Positions 34,011 to 45,656 of a stretch of DNA of 64,000 bases are shown here, in pieces. The notes under the pieces are model-generated. The model was not told the origin of the DNA and made no database searches. It saw only the letters and a program-made list of their open reading frames with translations. The translations under genes and the position numbers were made by a program. The stretch spans positions 1 through 64,000 of the forward strand of contig JARSSM010000015.1 of assembly GCA_029624735.1 (NCBI GenBank), in the 5' to 3' direction. Position 1 is the first letter of the stretch, and each line of letters begins with the position of its first letter. The stretch is from Defluviicoccus sp. Lineage in GTDB: Bacteria; Pseudomonadota; Alphaproteobacteria; Rhodospirillales; Defluviicoccaceae.

Positions 34011-34319
34011 ATGTACTCAACCGCGCCGACCAAGGATGAGGCCCTGCGCATCGCCAGGACCGTTGTCGATGAGCGCCTCGCGGCGTGCGCCAACGTCATT
34101 GCCGGCGTGACCTCGATGTACTGGTGGGAGGGCAGCGTGCAGGAGGACGTCGAGGCCGTCATCATCATGAAAACCCGCGCCGATCTGGTTGAGGCGCTGA
34201 CCAGCCGCGTGCGCGACCTGCATTCGTATCAATGCCCCTGCGTCGTCGCCGTCCCCATCGAGGGTGGCAACGCCGAATTCCTGCACTGGATCACGGCGGA
34301 GACGCTGGCGAAGGTTTAA
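33978..34319 (+). CDS. cutA: Second CutA copy with repeat-derived or lost N-terminus
   Basis: From MYSTAPTKDEALRIARTVVDE onward the protein matches the upstream CutA almost residue for residue (LAACANVIAGVTSMYWWEGSVQ, HSYQCPCVVAVPIEGG). The first five codons of cutA are gone and a palindromic repeat joins directly at 34010. A frame through the repeat from a TTG at 33978 adds MRYAASGLRLL; otherwise the first ATG is 34011 with no ribosome site. It may be expressed as a repeat-fused protein or be a silenced duplicate. Synonymous differences from copy 1 show the duplication is not recent. Confidence 0.65.
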   Translation: MRYAASGLRLLMYSTAPTKDEALRIARTVVDERLAACANVIAGVTSMYWWEGSVQEDVEAVIIMKTRADLVEALTSRVRDLHSYQCPCVVAVPIEGGNAEFLHWITAETLAKV

Positions 34320-34369
34320 GGCCGCCGGCTCACGAGCACGAACGCCGCGGTCACACCACAGAAAAACGT

Positions 34370-34456
34370 GTCATTGCGAGGCGCGCGAGCGACGAAGCAA
34401 TCCATAACTTTCAACGTGTTGTCAGACCTGGTTTGCTTCGCTGCGCTCGCAATGAC
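34370..34456. repeat. Palindromic repeat of the TCATTGCGAG family
   Basis: The segment opens GTCATTGCGAGGCGCGCGAG and closes GCTTCGCTGCGCTCGCAATGAC, with CGAAGCAAT and TTTGCTTCG arms inside. This motif is a familiar dispersed palindrome of alphaproteobacterial intergenic DNA. It lies in the 261-base space between the second cutA and the AIPR gene. Confidence 0.65.
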
Positions 34457-34580
34457 GATAGATTTCGCGGCCTCCGCGCGGCGCGAGCGTTCACGCCCGG
34501 CTTTGCCTTTGGATGCGCTCAGCCTTTGAACCATTGGAAGGATAAGGAAGGAGCTGCAAGGTACCAGAAACTGAGTAAGC

Positions 34581-36377
34581 TCAATTGTCTTCGTGGCTTC
34601 TCCTACTATAAGCCAGCGCCTTAGCCTTGATCTCTTGAACTAGAGCGCTGGTTTTGAGTCTGTCGCGTGTAATGTCGGTAATGTTTACTATCGCGCTACA
34701 CAAGTTGTTGATAGTGTCTACAGTAGCATCGTCGTTGCTGTTCATAAACGTCTCTATTTGTGCGCAAGCGTCCTTGGCTTGTTTTGACGCAAGAGAGAAA
34801 GCGCGCTCTCCACAAACATAGTATTTAATAGCCATTATAATATGCCATCGCAGCTTAGAATATTTTTGCGCAACTTTATTATTACCCAGCAGTATTTTCA
34901 ATCGATACAAGGTAAATGCAGCGATGTAGTAAATTTCTTCCTGATAAGACTTGTCAAAAACATCAGTTCTCATCTCGCCAGTCAATCTGTTTGGATATCT
35001 GCTAGCAATATCTGGCTTGTCGAGAAACATAGCGGCAACACAGCGGGCTATTTCCTTAACGTCAAAAACGCGAATTGCCTTTACATTATCGTGTAAAGCA
35101 AACTGATTCTTTCGGCGCTCAAAGTATAACCTATACTCTTGTTCTGCTCCACGAGCATCGAAATACCTTTCAATAGCTTTTACTGCGTCGAGAGTGGCGA
35201 GAAACTGTGCCTCTTCAACTTTTGTTTGTCTATTAGTCGATCTCACGATATCGTCTACTACAGCTGGATCGGAGGTCTCAACTACTTTAAGCATCAGAGT
35301 GACATCGTCGTCAACTGTATTCCGGTGCTCAAACAGAACATTCGATGTTTGGCACCCGTTCACGATCTGAAAATCCCGTAGGTAAATATCGAAACCTGAC
35401 GTCCGAACATCAGGCGATATAATCGTTACGCCATTGTTAAGTACACCGAAGCGCTTTTTCTTTTGTGGATCCTTTAGTGTTTCAGCCATCTCCTTATTAA
35501 CCTCACCTTCTAATCCTATGAAATCGCGAACGTTCTCCTCAAAAATGCGCTGCCGCAGCCTGTTGTTACCGTCTGTCAGAATCTGTTGGATGAAGTCAGC
35601 GGCCTTGACGGTAACCGCGTAGCCTTCCTCAATGCCCGGTGCCCTTGGGAAGGCAGCGCTGCCAAGAACCTTTAGGGTTGCTTCAATTTGACCCTCTGCT
35701 GCCTTCCACATTTCAACAATGCTATCGCGATTCGCGAGGGTGACTTCGACGTGGCAAAAATAGCCCGTGTCTACAATCGCAGCTTTTAAGGCTTCTTGTG
35801 CCGCTAGAATTTCACGGTCGTCCGAAGCACGCGCCGTTGTAGCGAAGTAAGCTTGCGCGCGCGGCTTCCCATCACGGATTCTGCCGACATTACTCAGTAC
35901 AGCATCAAACACCTCCCGGCAATTCTCCATATAATCACTGTGCGGATAAGCATGTGTGGGAGAAAGAAAGTCAATAACGGCTGATTGAAACGTATTAATT
36001 TCTTTTTTCGTCCAGTATTCTGATGTCTTAACCTGTGTAAATACTACAGTTACATCAACGTCTCTTCTGCGACCATTAAGAGCATCCATTGCTTCGTCAG
36101 CTGAAGCCACGTAAGAATCATCAATAAATACCATGAGTCCATCTATACCAGGATCATCACCGTCATATATAAGAGTCCTTGGCTCTACACTATCTGAGCA
36201 CAATGACCTAAAGACAACATAGTTGACGAATGCCTCGAATTGCTTTGATGGATCGTCGCTGACCTCATAGCAATTCTGAAAATCACGAACATGCGCCTCT
36301 ACCACGCGATGCATTTGATATCTCCGCTCCTGAAGCCAGGAATACGCCTGAGTAAAGGGGAGTTCAGGCGCAATCAT
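34581..36377 (-). CDS. AIPR-family abortive-infection protein
   Basis: The 598-residue protein has the AIPR core: RQRIFEENVRDFIG (275-288), FGVLNNGVTIIS (310-321), FQIVNGCQTSNVLFEHR (336-352) and STNRQTKVEEAQF (380-392). The N-terminal part carries Glu49, Asp79 in PGIDGLMVF and FTQVKT (Gln115, Lys117), the spacing of an Mrr-type PD-(D/E)xK nuclease. AIPR proteins are linked to phage resistance in abortive infection and restriction loci. The gene is far more AT-rich than its surroundings, is flanked by repeats and core genes, and has no methylase or partner gene, so a single-gene transferred defence is likely. Confidence 0.85.
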   Translation of the reverse strand: MIAPELPFTQAYSWLQERRYQMHRVVEAHVRDFQNCYEVSDDPSKQFEAFVNYVVFRSLCSDSVEPRTLIYDGDDPGIDGLMVFIDDSYVASADEAMDALNGRRRDVDVTVVFTQVKTSEYWTKKEINTFQSAVIDFLSPTHAYPHSDYMENCREVFDAVLSNVGRIRDGKPRAQAYFATTARASDDREILAAQEALKAAIVDTGYFCHVEVTLANRDSIVEMWKAAEGQIEATLKVLGSAAFPRAPGIEEGYAVTVKAADFIQQILTDGNNRLRQRIFEENVRDFIGLEGEVNKEMAETLKDPQKKKRFGVLNNGVTIISPDVRTSGFDIYLRDFQIVNGCQTSNVLFEHRNTVDDDVTLMLKVVETSDPAVVDDIVRSTNRQTKVEEAQFLATLDAVKAIERYFDARGAEQEYRLYFERRKNQFALHDNVKAIRVFDVKEIARCVAAMFLDKPDIASRYPNRLTGEMRTDVFDKSYQEEIYYIAAFTLYRLKILLGNNKVAQKYSKLRWHIIMAIKYYVCGERAFSLASKQAKDACAQIETFMNSNDDATVDTINNLCSAIVNITDITRDRLKTSALVQEIKAKALAYSRRSHEDN

Positions 36378-36495
36378 CTGTCAACCAAAAATTAAACGAG
36401 TCGGAGAATCTGAAACTTGCCTTTGGGCTACAACCGCAACGTTGGCCGGCCGGACGGCAGCGTCGGATTCATCCCCGTGAGGCGGAGGTTGGCGC

Positions 36496-37680
36496 TTATG
36501 GATGAACGGTGCCGTCCCCCGCCGGCGGCAGCTGCACCGTTGCGATTGCCTGGGCGGCGATGCCTTCGCCGCGGCCGGTGAAGCCCAGGCCTTCCGTCGT
36601 CGTCGCCTTGACGCTGACGCGTGCGAGCGGGACCGCCAGCAGTTCTGCGAGCTTCGCGCGCATGCGGTCACGGTGCGGGCCGAGCTTGGGCCGCTCGCAG
36701 ATCAGCGTCAGATCGACGTGGACGATCCGGCCCCCGGCTTGAGCGACAAGCGCCGCCGCGTGGCGGAGGAACTGGCCCGACTCCGCGCCGCGCCACTGCG
36801 GATCACTGGGCGGGAAGTGGAGGCCGATGTCGCCGGCGCCGATGGTGCCCAAGAGCGCATCGGTCAGCGCGTGCAGGGCGACGTCGGCATCCGAATGGCC
36901 CTCGAGGCGGGCGGAGTGGGGGATCGCCACGCCGCATAGGGTCACCGCATCGCCCGGCGCGAAGCGGTGGACGTCGAAGCCGCTCGCGCTGCGCGTTTCG
37001 AGGTCGGCTGCGGCGATGCGCACGGCTTGCGCCCAATCGGTTTCGTTGGTCACCTTGATATTGTCCTCATCGCCCGCGACCAGCTTTACCGTGAGGCCCG
37101 CCTGTTCGGCAACGGCGGCATCGTCCGTCAAACCGGCGCCGGCGAACCGGCGATGCGCGGCAAGGATGGCCTCGAAGTGGAAGCCCTGCGGCGTCTGCGC
37201 CCGCCACAGCCCCGCCCGCGCGATGGTCTCGACCACCACGCCGGCATCGCCGCCGCCGCCGCGCTTCAAGGTATCGACCACCGGCTGCGCCGCGATCGCG
37301 GCCGGCGCCGATCCGAGCGCCGCCAACACGCGCTCGATGATCGCGGCGGTGACGAACGGCCGCGCCGCATCGTGGATCAGGACAAGGTCCGGCTTGTGCT
37401 CGGCCAGGCTCTCCAAGCCCAACCGGACCGAGTCCTGGCGGCTGGCGCCGCCCGCGACCGGCGGCGGCAGGTCGAGGCCGGCCAATGCGTGCGCGCAGAT
37501 GGCGGCATCGTCCGGATGGATGACCACCTGAACGACATCGACGGCGGCGTGACCGACAAACGGCAACACGGCGCGGCGGATGACGCTCTGGCCGGCGAGA
37601 TCCAGATACTGCTTCGGCTTCGGCCCGCCGAAGCGGCTGCCGCGGCCGGCGGCGACGATCAGGGCGGCACAACGGCTCAT
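36496..37680 (-). CDS. ispDF: Bifunctional IspD/IspF isoprenoid enzyme
   Basis: The 394-residue fusion catalyses two MEP pathway steps: MEP cytidylyltransferase and MECDP synthase. The IspD half (1-225) has ALIVAAGRGSRFGGPKPKQYL and the PQGFHFEAILAAHR stretch. The IspF half begins SGFDVHRFAPGD (about 232), with metal ligands in DVH and later His residues, GHSDADVALHALTDALLG, and KATTTEGLGFTGRGEGIAAQA at the end. Such fusions are common in alphaproteobacteria. ATG 37680 starts IspD; a longer frame upstream has no support. Confidence 0.96.
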   Translation of the reverse strand: MSRCAALIVAAGRGSRFGGPKPKQYLDLAGQSVIRRAVLPFVGHAAVDVVQVVIHPDDAAICAHALAGLDLPPPVAGGASRQDSVRLGLESLAEHKPDLVLIHDAARPFVTAAIIERVLAALGSAPAAIAAQPVVDTLKRGGGGDAGVVVETIARAGLWRAQTPQGFHFEAILAAHRRFAGAGLTDDAAVAEQAGLTVKLVAGDEDNIKVTNETDWAQAVRIAAADLETRSASGFDVHRFAPGDAVTLCGVAIPHSARLEGHSDADVALHALTDALLGTIGAGDIGLHFPPSDPQWRGAESGQFLRHAAALVAQAGGRIVHVDLTLICERPKLGPHRDRMRAKLAELLAVPLARVSVKATTTEGLGFTGRGEGIAAQAIATVQLPPAGDGTVHP

Positions 37681-37941
37681 CTCAGCGCTCGTGGGTGGAA
37701 GGGGACCAGGGATCGCAGCGAACCTAGCCAGTCGGTGCACGCTTGCCAAGCGATCGCAAGGGTGCAACTGCGAGAGGCTGCCTTCACCTTAGGCAGACAC
37801 GATCTTGACCGATGATGCAAATGGTGAAACATGAGGCAACCGGGTTGCGCGAGCACAGACGCTGGCATCGGCATGAGAATGTCGTGACTGGCGCCGCGAG
37901 CGCGCTGAAGCAAAGAACGGACAGTGTGGATCCGAACAAAG

Positions 37942-39036
37942 ATGTCGCGCCAGGCTGACGCAAGCCTCGATTTCGATAGCATCTTGAATGCGCTGCCGTC
38001 GGTGGTCGTGGTCGTCAATGGCGGCACGCGCGTTCTCTACGTGAACAATGCCGGCGAGCAGTTCTTTGGTGCCAGTGCGAAGGCGCTGATCGGCCGGCGG
38101 CTCGACCGGCTGGTCCCTGCCGACAGCCCGCTGTTCGCCTTGATCGCGCAGGCGCGCGATGGCAACCTGTCTGTTTCCGAGTATCACGTGAGTTTGGCGA
38201 GCCCGCGGATCGGCCATCACGTGGTCAACGTGAGCGCGGCGCCGGTGCCGGAGGTGCCGGACGCGGTCGTGGTGTCGATGCAGGAACGTTCCGTCGCCGC
38301 CAAGATTGACCGGCAGTTGACCAACCGCGGTGTCGCCCGATCGGTGAGCGCGATGGCGGCAATGCTGGCGCACGAGGTCAAGAATCCGCTGTCGGGCATC
38401 CGCGGCGCCGCGCAATTGCTGGAAACGACGACGCGGCCGGAGGACCGCACGCTGACCCGGCTGATCCGCGATGAAGCCGACCGGGTCTGCAATCTGATCG
38501 ATCGGATGGATGTCTTCTCGGCCAATGCCAGCCTGCAGCGCGAGGGCATCAATATCCACGAGGTCTTGAGCCGGGTGCGGACGCTCGCCGAAAGCGGATT
38601 CGGGCGCCACCTGCACTTTACCGAAGGCTATGACCCTTCGTTGCCAATGGTTTACGGCAACCGCGATCAGTTGATTCAGGTTTTTCTCAATCTCGTCAAG
38701 AACGCCGCCGAAGCTGCACCGGTCGATGGCGGCGAGGTCGCGATCGCGACCAGCTACTGGCACGGCGTGCGGTTTGCCATTTCCGGACGTCACACCCGCG
38801 TCCACCTGCCGCTGATGGTGAGCGTTCAGGATAACGGCCCCGGCATTCCCGACGACCTGAAGCCGCACCTGTTCGAGCCGTTTATCACCTCAAAGGCAAA
38901 GGGCAGCGGTCTCGGTCTTGCTTTGGTAGCAAAGATCGTAGGCGATCACGGCGGCGTCGTCGAATTCGAGAGCGAGCCGAAGCGGACCGTCTTCCGCGTC
39001 ATGCTGCCGGTTTTCCCGCCATCGGAGGAAATCTGA
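37942..39036 (+). CDS. ntrB: Nitrogen regulation sensor kinase NtrB (GlnL)
   Basis: The 364-residue cytosolic kinase has an N-terminal PAS domain (about 12-115) and a HisKA domain with His144 in MLAHEVKNPLSGIRGAAQLL. The ATPase domain follows with NLVKNAAEAA, DNGPGIPDDL and GSGLGLALVAKIV. NtrB senses nitrogen status through PII proteins and phosphorylates NtrC. A GTG at 37924 is an alternative start. dusB, which normally precedes ntrB in alphaproteobacteria, is not here: ispDF lies upstream in the opposite direction across a 261-base gap that must hold the promoter. Confidence 0.95.
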   Translation: MSRQADASLDFDSILNALPSVVVVVNGGTRVLYVNNAGEQFFGASAKALIGRRLDRLVPADSPLFALIAQARDGNLSVSEYHVSLASPRIGHHVVNVSAAPVPEVPDAVVVSMQERSVAAKIDRQLTNRGVARSVSAMAAMLAHEVKNPLSGIRGAAQLLETTTRPEDRTLTRLIRDEADRVCNLIDRMDVFSANASLQREGINIHEVLSRVRTLAESGFGRHLHFTEGYDPSLPMVYGNRDQLIQVFLNLVKNAAEAAPVDGGEVAIATSYWHGVRFAISGRHTRVHLPLMVSVQDNGPGIPDDLKPHLFEPFITSKAKGSGLGLALVAKIVGDHGGVVEFESEPKRTVFRVMLPVFPPSEEI

Positions 39037-40476
39037 GTGACCGCGTCCGTTGTTCTCGTCGCCGATGATGACGCCGGCATTCGCACCGTGATCACGCACG
39101 CGCTGGAGCGGGCCGGCTTCGAAGTGCGCACGACGGCCAACGCCGCGACGCTGTGGCACTGGATCAGCGACGGCCAGGGCGACGTCGTCATCACCGATGT
39201 GATCATGCCAGACGAGAACGGTCTCGACCTCATTCCCCGCATCCGCAAGATCAGGCCGGAGCTGCGCGTCATCGCCATGAGCGCGCAGAGCACGCTGTTG
39301 ACCGCCGTCAAGGCCACCGAGCGCGGCGCGTTCGAATACCTGCCGAAGCCGTTCGACCTGAATGAACTGACCGCCGTCGTCCGGCGTGCGCTGGAGGCCC
39401 CGCGGGTTGCGGCAATCGCTCCGGTGGAGGCGGAACCCGAAGAGCAGCTGCCGCTGATCGGTCGCTCGGCGGCCATGCAGGAGATCTACCGGACGCTTGC
39501 CCGCCTGATGGGGACCGACCTGACGGTGATGATCACGGGAGAGTCGGGGACCGGCAAGGAGCTGGTGGCGCGCGCCCTCCACGACTACGGCAAGCGCCGC
39601 AGTGGACCGTTTGTCGCCATCAACATGGCGGCGATTCCGCGCGAGCTGATCGAGAGCGAGCTGTTCGGCCATGAGAAGGGCGCCTTTACCGGCGCCACCC
39701 ATCGCTCGTCCGGCCGCTTCGAGCAGGCCGAGGGCGGCACTTTGTTCCTCGACGAGATCGGCGATATGCCGCCGGAAGCGCAGACCCGTCTGTTGCGCGT
39801 CCTGCAGGAGGGCGAGTACACGACCGTGGGCGGCCGCGCCGCCATCCGCACCAACGTGCGCATCATTGCCGCCACCCACCACGATCTGCGCCAGTTGATC
39901 CGCCAGGGCCTGTTCCGCGAGGATCTCTATTTTCGGCTGAACGTGGTGCCGATCCGGCTGCCGCCCTTGCGCGAGCGGAGCGGCGATATCCCGGAGCTGG
40001 TCCGCCATTTCATGTCGCGGGCGGGAACGGAGGGCCTGCCGTCAAAAATGCTCGACGCAGCCGCAATGGAAAAGCTCAAGAGCTATCGCTGGCCCGGCAA
40101 TATCCGCGAACTGGAAAACTTGGTCCGCCGCCTGGCCGCCCTCTATTCAGAAGAGGTGATCGGCATCGAAATTATCGAAGCCGAGCTCGCAGATGCCTCG
40201 GCGCCGGTTGCCGAAGCGGAGGATAACGGCTTGGCGCAGTCGGTCGAGCGGCATATCCGCGCCTTCTTCGGCGCCCACGGCGGTGCCTTGCCGGCGCCCG
40301 GTCTGTTTGACCGTGTCGTCCGCGAGGTCGAGCGGCCGCTGATCACGTTGACCCTCGAAGCGACCCGCGGCAACCAGATCAAGGCCGCCGAGGTGCTGGG
40401 CCTCAACCGCAACACGCTGCGCAAGAAGATCCGCGAGCTCAGCATTGCCGTCGTGCGGGGAGGGGGGCGCGAATGA
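39037..40476 (+). CDS. ntrC: Nitrogen regulation response regulator NtrC (GlnG)
   Basis: The 479-residue sigma54 activator has a receiver (Asp54 in [14 protein letters not shown]), an AAA+ domain with Walker A GESGTGKE and the sigma54-contacting GAFTGA motif intact (in [14 protein letters not shown]), and a Fis-type helix-turn-helix at the C-terminus ([21 protein letters not shown]). It starts at a GTG directly after the ntrB stop, with GGAGGAA inside the ntrB end. It activates nitrogen-assimilation genes with RpoN. Confidence 0.96.
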   Translation: MTASVVLVADDDAGIRTVITHALERAGFEVRTTANAATLWHWISDGQGDVVITDVIMPDENGLDLIPRIRKIRPELRVIAMSAQSTLLTAVKATERGAFEYLPKPFDLNELTAVVRRALEAPRVAAIAPVEAEPEEQLPLIGRSAAMQEIYRTLARLMGTDLTVMITGESGTGKELVARALHDYGKRRSGPFVAINMAAIPRELIESELFGHEKGAFTGATHRSSGRFEQAEGGTLFLDEIGDMPPEAQTRLLRVLQEGEYTTVGGRAAIRTNVRIIAATHHDLRQLIRQGLFREDLYFRLNVVPIRLPPLRERSGDIPELVRHFMSRAGTEGLPSKMLDAAAMEKLKSYRWPGNIRELENLVRRLAALYSEEVIGIEIIEAELADASAPVAEAEDNGLAQSVERHIRAFFGAHGGALPAPGLFDRVVREVERPLITLTLEATRGNQIKAAEVLGLNRNTLRKKIRELSIAVVRGGGRE

Positions 40477-42780
40477 GGAAACGTCGGCGTTCGCTCGCGC
40501 GGCGCCTGTTCGTCCTCGCCAACCGCATTTCCCGTCGCTATCGCCTCGGGCGGACGCTGGCCTTCGGCATCGCCGCGGTTGCGATCGCTTCCAGCATCGC
40601 CACGGTCGCCATCTGGACCGGCAACACCGGGTTCGGGCCGGACCCGAAGACCGTCGCCGTCCTCTTGTACCTCGATACGATCTTCCTGCTGCTGTTCGCG
40701 GCCATCATCGCCCGCCGCTTCGTCACCCTGTGGGCGGCGCGGCGGCGCGGGCTCGCTGGTTCGGGCCTGCATGTCCGCGTGGTCGTGCTGTTCAGTCTGG
40801 TTGCGATTGCGCCTGCCATTCTGGTTGCCGTGTTCTCGGCGATCTTCCTCAATTTCGGTCTGCAGGCGTGGTTCAGCGAGCGCGTACGCACAGCCATCGA
40901 ATCGTCGAACGAGATCGCGCAGGCCTACCTCCAGGAGTACCGGCAGAACATCCGCGCCGACGTGTTCGAGATCGCGAACGAGCTCAATCGCCAGGCGCCA
41001 GCGCTGATGCGCAATCTCGACTCGCTCGACCAGCGGCTGACGCAACTGATCAACATGCGCTTTCTGTCGGAGGGGCTGATCGTCGATTCGAGCGGCCGCG
41101 TCCTCGCCGGATCGCCGCTGAGCCTGACACTCGAGTTCGATCCCCTGCCGGCGGAAGCGTTCGAGCAGGCCGAGACCGGGCAAATCGTTGTCCTCGCCGA
41201 TCAACAAGACGACCGTGTCCGTGCCGCAATCAAGCTGAACCGCTTCATCGATGCCTATCTTCTGGTTGCCCGCTTCATCGACCCGGCGGTGCTGCAGAGC
41301 ATTCACCGCACCGAGATGGCGGTGGCCCAGTACCGTCATCTGGAGGAGAGCCGCGGCGGCATCCTGATCACCTTTGCGATGATTTTCATCGTCGTCGCGC
41401 TGCTGCTGCTGTCGGCAGCCGTCTGGATCGCGCTCAACCTCGCGACGCAGATTACCCGGCCGATCAGCGCGCTCATTGGCGCCTCCGAACGGGTCCGCGA
41501 TGGCGATCTCGCTGCGCGGGTCCCGCCTTCGGCGTCGGGGGATGAAATCGGCACGCTCAGCCGCGCCTTCAACCGGATGACGACACAGCTGCAGAGCCAG
41601 CAGGCGGGGCTGATTCGCGCCAATCAGGACCTCGACCAGCGGCGCCGCTTCACCGAAGCGGTCTTGAGCGGCGTTTCAGCCGGCGTGATTGGCCTTGATG
41701 CCGAAGCGCGCATCAATCTGCCGAATCAATCGGCCTCGCATTTGTTGGGCATCGATCTCCGTACGGTGATCGGGACACCGCTTGCGCAAGTCGTGCCGGA
41801 GATGGCAGAGCTGATCTCGGCTTCGATGGCGGTGCCGGACCATCAGCAGCAGGCCCAGGTCAGGCTTGTGCGCGGCAACCGCACGCTCACCTTCATCGCC
41901 CGCATCGTGACCGAGAAGGTCGGGAGCGAAGTTATGGGCTATGTCGTGACGTTCGACGATATCAGTGCCTTGGTGCAGGCGGAGCGAAAAGCCGCCTGGG
42001 CCGATGTCGCGCGCCGCATCGCGCACGAGATCAAGAACCCGCTGACGCCGATTCAGCTCGCCTCAGAGCGCCTGCGCCGCAAATATATGAGCGAAATCAA
42101 GACCGATCCCGCGACCTTTGCCGCTTGCACCGAAACCATTATTCGTCAGGTCGAGGATATCGGCCGCATGGTCGACGAGTTCTCCGCGTTTGCCCGGATG
42201 CCGCGGCCGGAATTGAAGCCTGAGGATCTGGGCGAGCTGATCGAGAAGGTCGTCTTCTTGGAGCGGAACCGCCACCGCGAGATCGATATCGTGCTATCGC
42301 TTCCCAAGACGCGGATCGATCTGGTCTGCGATGGCCGGCAGGTTGCGCAGGCCCTGACCAACGTCTTGAAGAACGCCGCCGAGGCGATCGTTGCCCGCGA
42401 GCCGGGCGCGGGCGGCGCGCTGCCACGCGGATGGATCGGGGTCAGCCTGAAACAAGAGGAAGGGGACGGAAAGGGACTGGCGGCAACGATCGTAATCGAG
42501 GATAACGGGCGCGGTCTGCCGAAAGAAAATCGGGACCGATTGACGGAACCTTACGTAACGACGCACAGCAAAGGAACAGGGCTTGGCCTGGCGATTGTCA
42601 AGAAGATCATGGAAGACCATGGTGGTGAGCTTGTGCTGGAAGACAAAGAGGGAGGGGGGGCTAGGGTGATGCTGCGATTTGCGGCTGCGCTGGGTAGTGC
42701 GGCTTCGTCGTCGCTCGCCACGGAACGGAACGGCGAAGGCGATCGGGGCGGCGCGGCGGCGGCCATAGCGGTGCGGGCTG

Positions 42781-42788
<8 letters not shown>
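40473..42788 (+). CDS. ntrY: Nitrogen/redox sensor kinase NtrY
   Basis: The 771-residue membrane kinase has N-terminal helices (about 28-50, 65-85, 98-125), a periplasmic-side region, another helix (about 290-318), a HAMP domain ([24 protein letters not shown]), a PAS domain (about 390-500), and HisKA with [20 protein letters not shown]. The ATPase domain follows, with [18 protein letters not shown] and [18 protein letters not shown]. It overlaps ntrC by ATGA and ntrX by 8 bases, so the four regulators are one operon. Confidence 0.96.
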
Positions 42789-44214
<1,426 letters not shown>

Positions 44215-44264
44215 GCACCGGCGCGGCGGCTGCGGCCGGCGGCTGGGACGATGGGCAGTAAACG

Positions 44265-45641
44265 ATGAGGATCATCATCTGCGGTGCCGGGCAGGTCGGC
44301 TTCAACATCGCCCGTCAGCTGGCACGCGAGAACAACGACGTCACGGTCGTCGATACCTCGCCCGAACTGATCCGCCGCGTCAGCGACCGGCTCGACGCGC
44401 AAGGGATCGTCGGCCATGCCTCGCGGCCGGATATTCTCGATCGTGCGGGCGCCGGCGAGTCCGACATGCTGATCGCCGTGACGCACACCGACGAAGTCAA
44501 CATGGTCGCCTGCCAGGTCGCCCATTCCCTGTTCCAGGTCCCAGTCAAGATCGCCCGCATCCGCGAGCAGAGCTACCTGGATCCGGCGTGGTCGGGGCTG
44601 TTCACCCGCGCAAACCTGCCGATCGACGTCATTATTTCGCCAGAGGTTGAGGTCGCGCGCGCCGTCACCCACCGCCTGCGGGTACCCGGTTCGTTCGAGA
44701 TGCTGCCGCTCGCCGACGACAAGGTGCGTCTCCTGGGCGTGCATTGCGGCGCGGAGTGCCCGCTCCTCAACACGCCGATCAAGCAGTTGACGCAGCTGTT
44801 CCCGGACCTGAACGCGCAGATCGTCAGCATCGTGCGCGGCGACAAGCCGCTCCACTTTTCCGGCGATGATCAGCTGGCGTGCGGCGATGACGTCTATTTC
44901 GTCGTGGAAACCGAGGTCGTCGGCCGCGCCATGGCAGCGTTCGGGCACGAGGAGGATCCCGCGCGCCGGCTCTTGATCTGCGGCGGCGGCACGATCGCGC
45001 TGCTGCTGGCGCAGGAGATCGAGCGTGACCTGCCGTCCATCACCGTCAAGATCATTGAGCTGAAGCCGGAGCGGGCGGCCCAGGTCGCAAGCGTGCTCAC
45101 CAACACCGTCGTCCTGGTCGGTGACGTGCTGGCACCCGACATCCTGGAGGAGGCTGGAGTCGCATCGGCCGATACCGTCGTTTCGCTGACCGATGACGAC
45201 GAAACCAACATCCTCTCGTCGATCCTCGCCAAGCGTCACGGCGCCGGCCGGGTGATCACCCTTCTGAACAAGGAGACCTACGACAGCATCGTTACCCCGC
45301 TCGGCATCGATGTTGTCGTCAGCCCGCGCAACCTGACGGCATCGACGATCCTGCAGCATGTCCGCCGCGGCCGCATCCATGCCGTGCATGCGCTCCGCGA
45401 TGGCGTCGGCGAGGTGATCGAGGCGGAGGCGCTTGAAACCTCAAACCTGGTCGGCCAACCGCTCAAGGATATCCAGCTGCCGAGCGGCGTCATGGTGGGC
45501 GCGATCGTTCGTGGCGGCAAGGTCATCATTCCGCGCGGTACGACCGTCATTCAGCACCGCGACCGCGTCATCTTGTTTGCGGCGTCGGACGCCGTGCGCC
45601 GGGTCGAGAAGCTATTCTCGGTCCGCCTCGAATACTTCTGA
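44265..45641 (+). CDS. trkA: Trk potassium uptake regulatory subunit TrkA
   Basis: The 458-residue peripheral membrane protein consists of two RCK_N (Rossmann, NAD+-binding; GAGQVGFNIARQL at the start, and CGGGTIALLLAQEIERDL at about 240) and TrkA_C pairs. Both GxGxxG dinucleotide loops are visible (the second as GGGTIA). It gates the TrkH/TrkG channel; trkH is not in this window. Its place after ntrYX is the conserved order in Rhodospirillales and many other alphaproteobacteria. Confidence 0.95.
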   Translation: MRIIICGAGQVGFNIARQLARENNDVTVVDTSPELIRRVSDRLDAQGIVGHASRPDILDRAGAGESDMLIAVTHTDEVNMVACQVAHSLFQVPVKIARIREQSYLDPAWSGLFTRANLPIDVIISPEVEVARAVTHRLRVPGSFEMLPLADDKVRLLGVHCGAECPLLNTPIKQLTQLFPDLNAQIVSIVRGDKPLHFSGDDQLACGDDVYFVVETEVVGRAMAAFGHEEDPARRLLICGGGTIALLLAQEIERDLPSITVKIIELKPERAAQVASVLTNTVVLVGDVLAPDILEEAGVASADTVVSLTDDDETNILSSILAKRHGAGRVITLLNKETYDSIVTPLGIDVVVSPRNLTASTILQHVRRGRIHAVHALRDGVGEVIEAEALETSNLVGQPLKDIQLPSGVMVGAIVRGGKVIIPRGTTVIQHRDRVILFAASDAVRRVEKLFSVRLEYF

Positions 45642-45656
45642 TCGGCGCTCCAGCTC

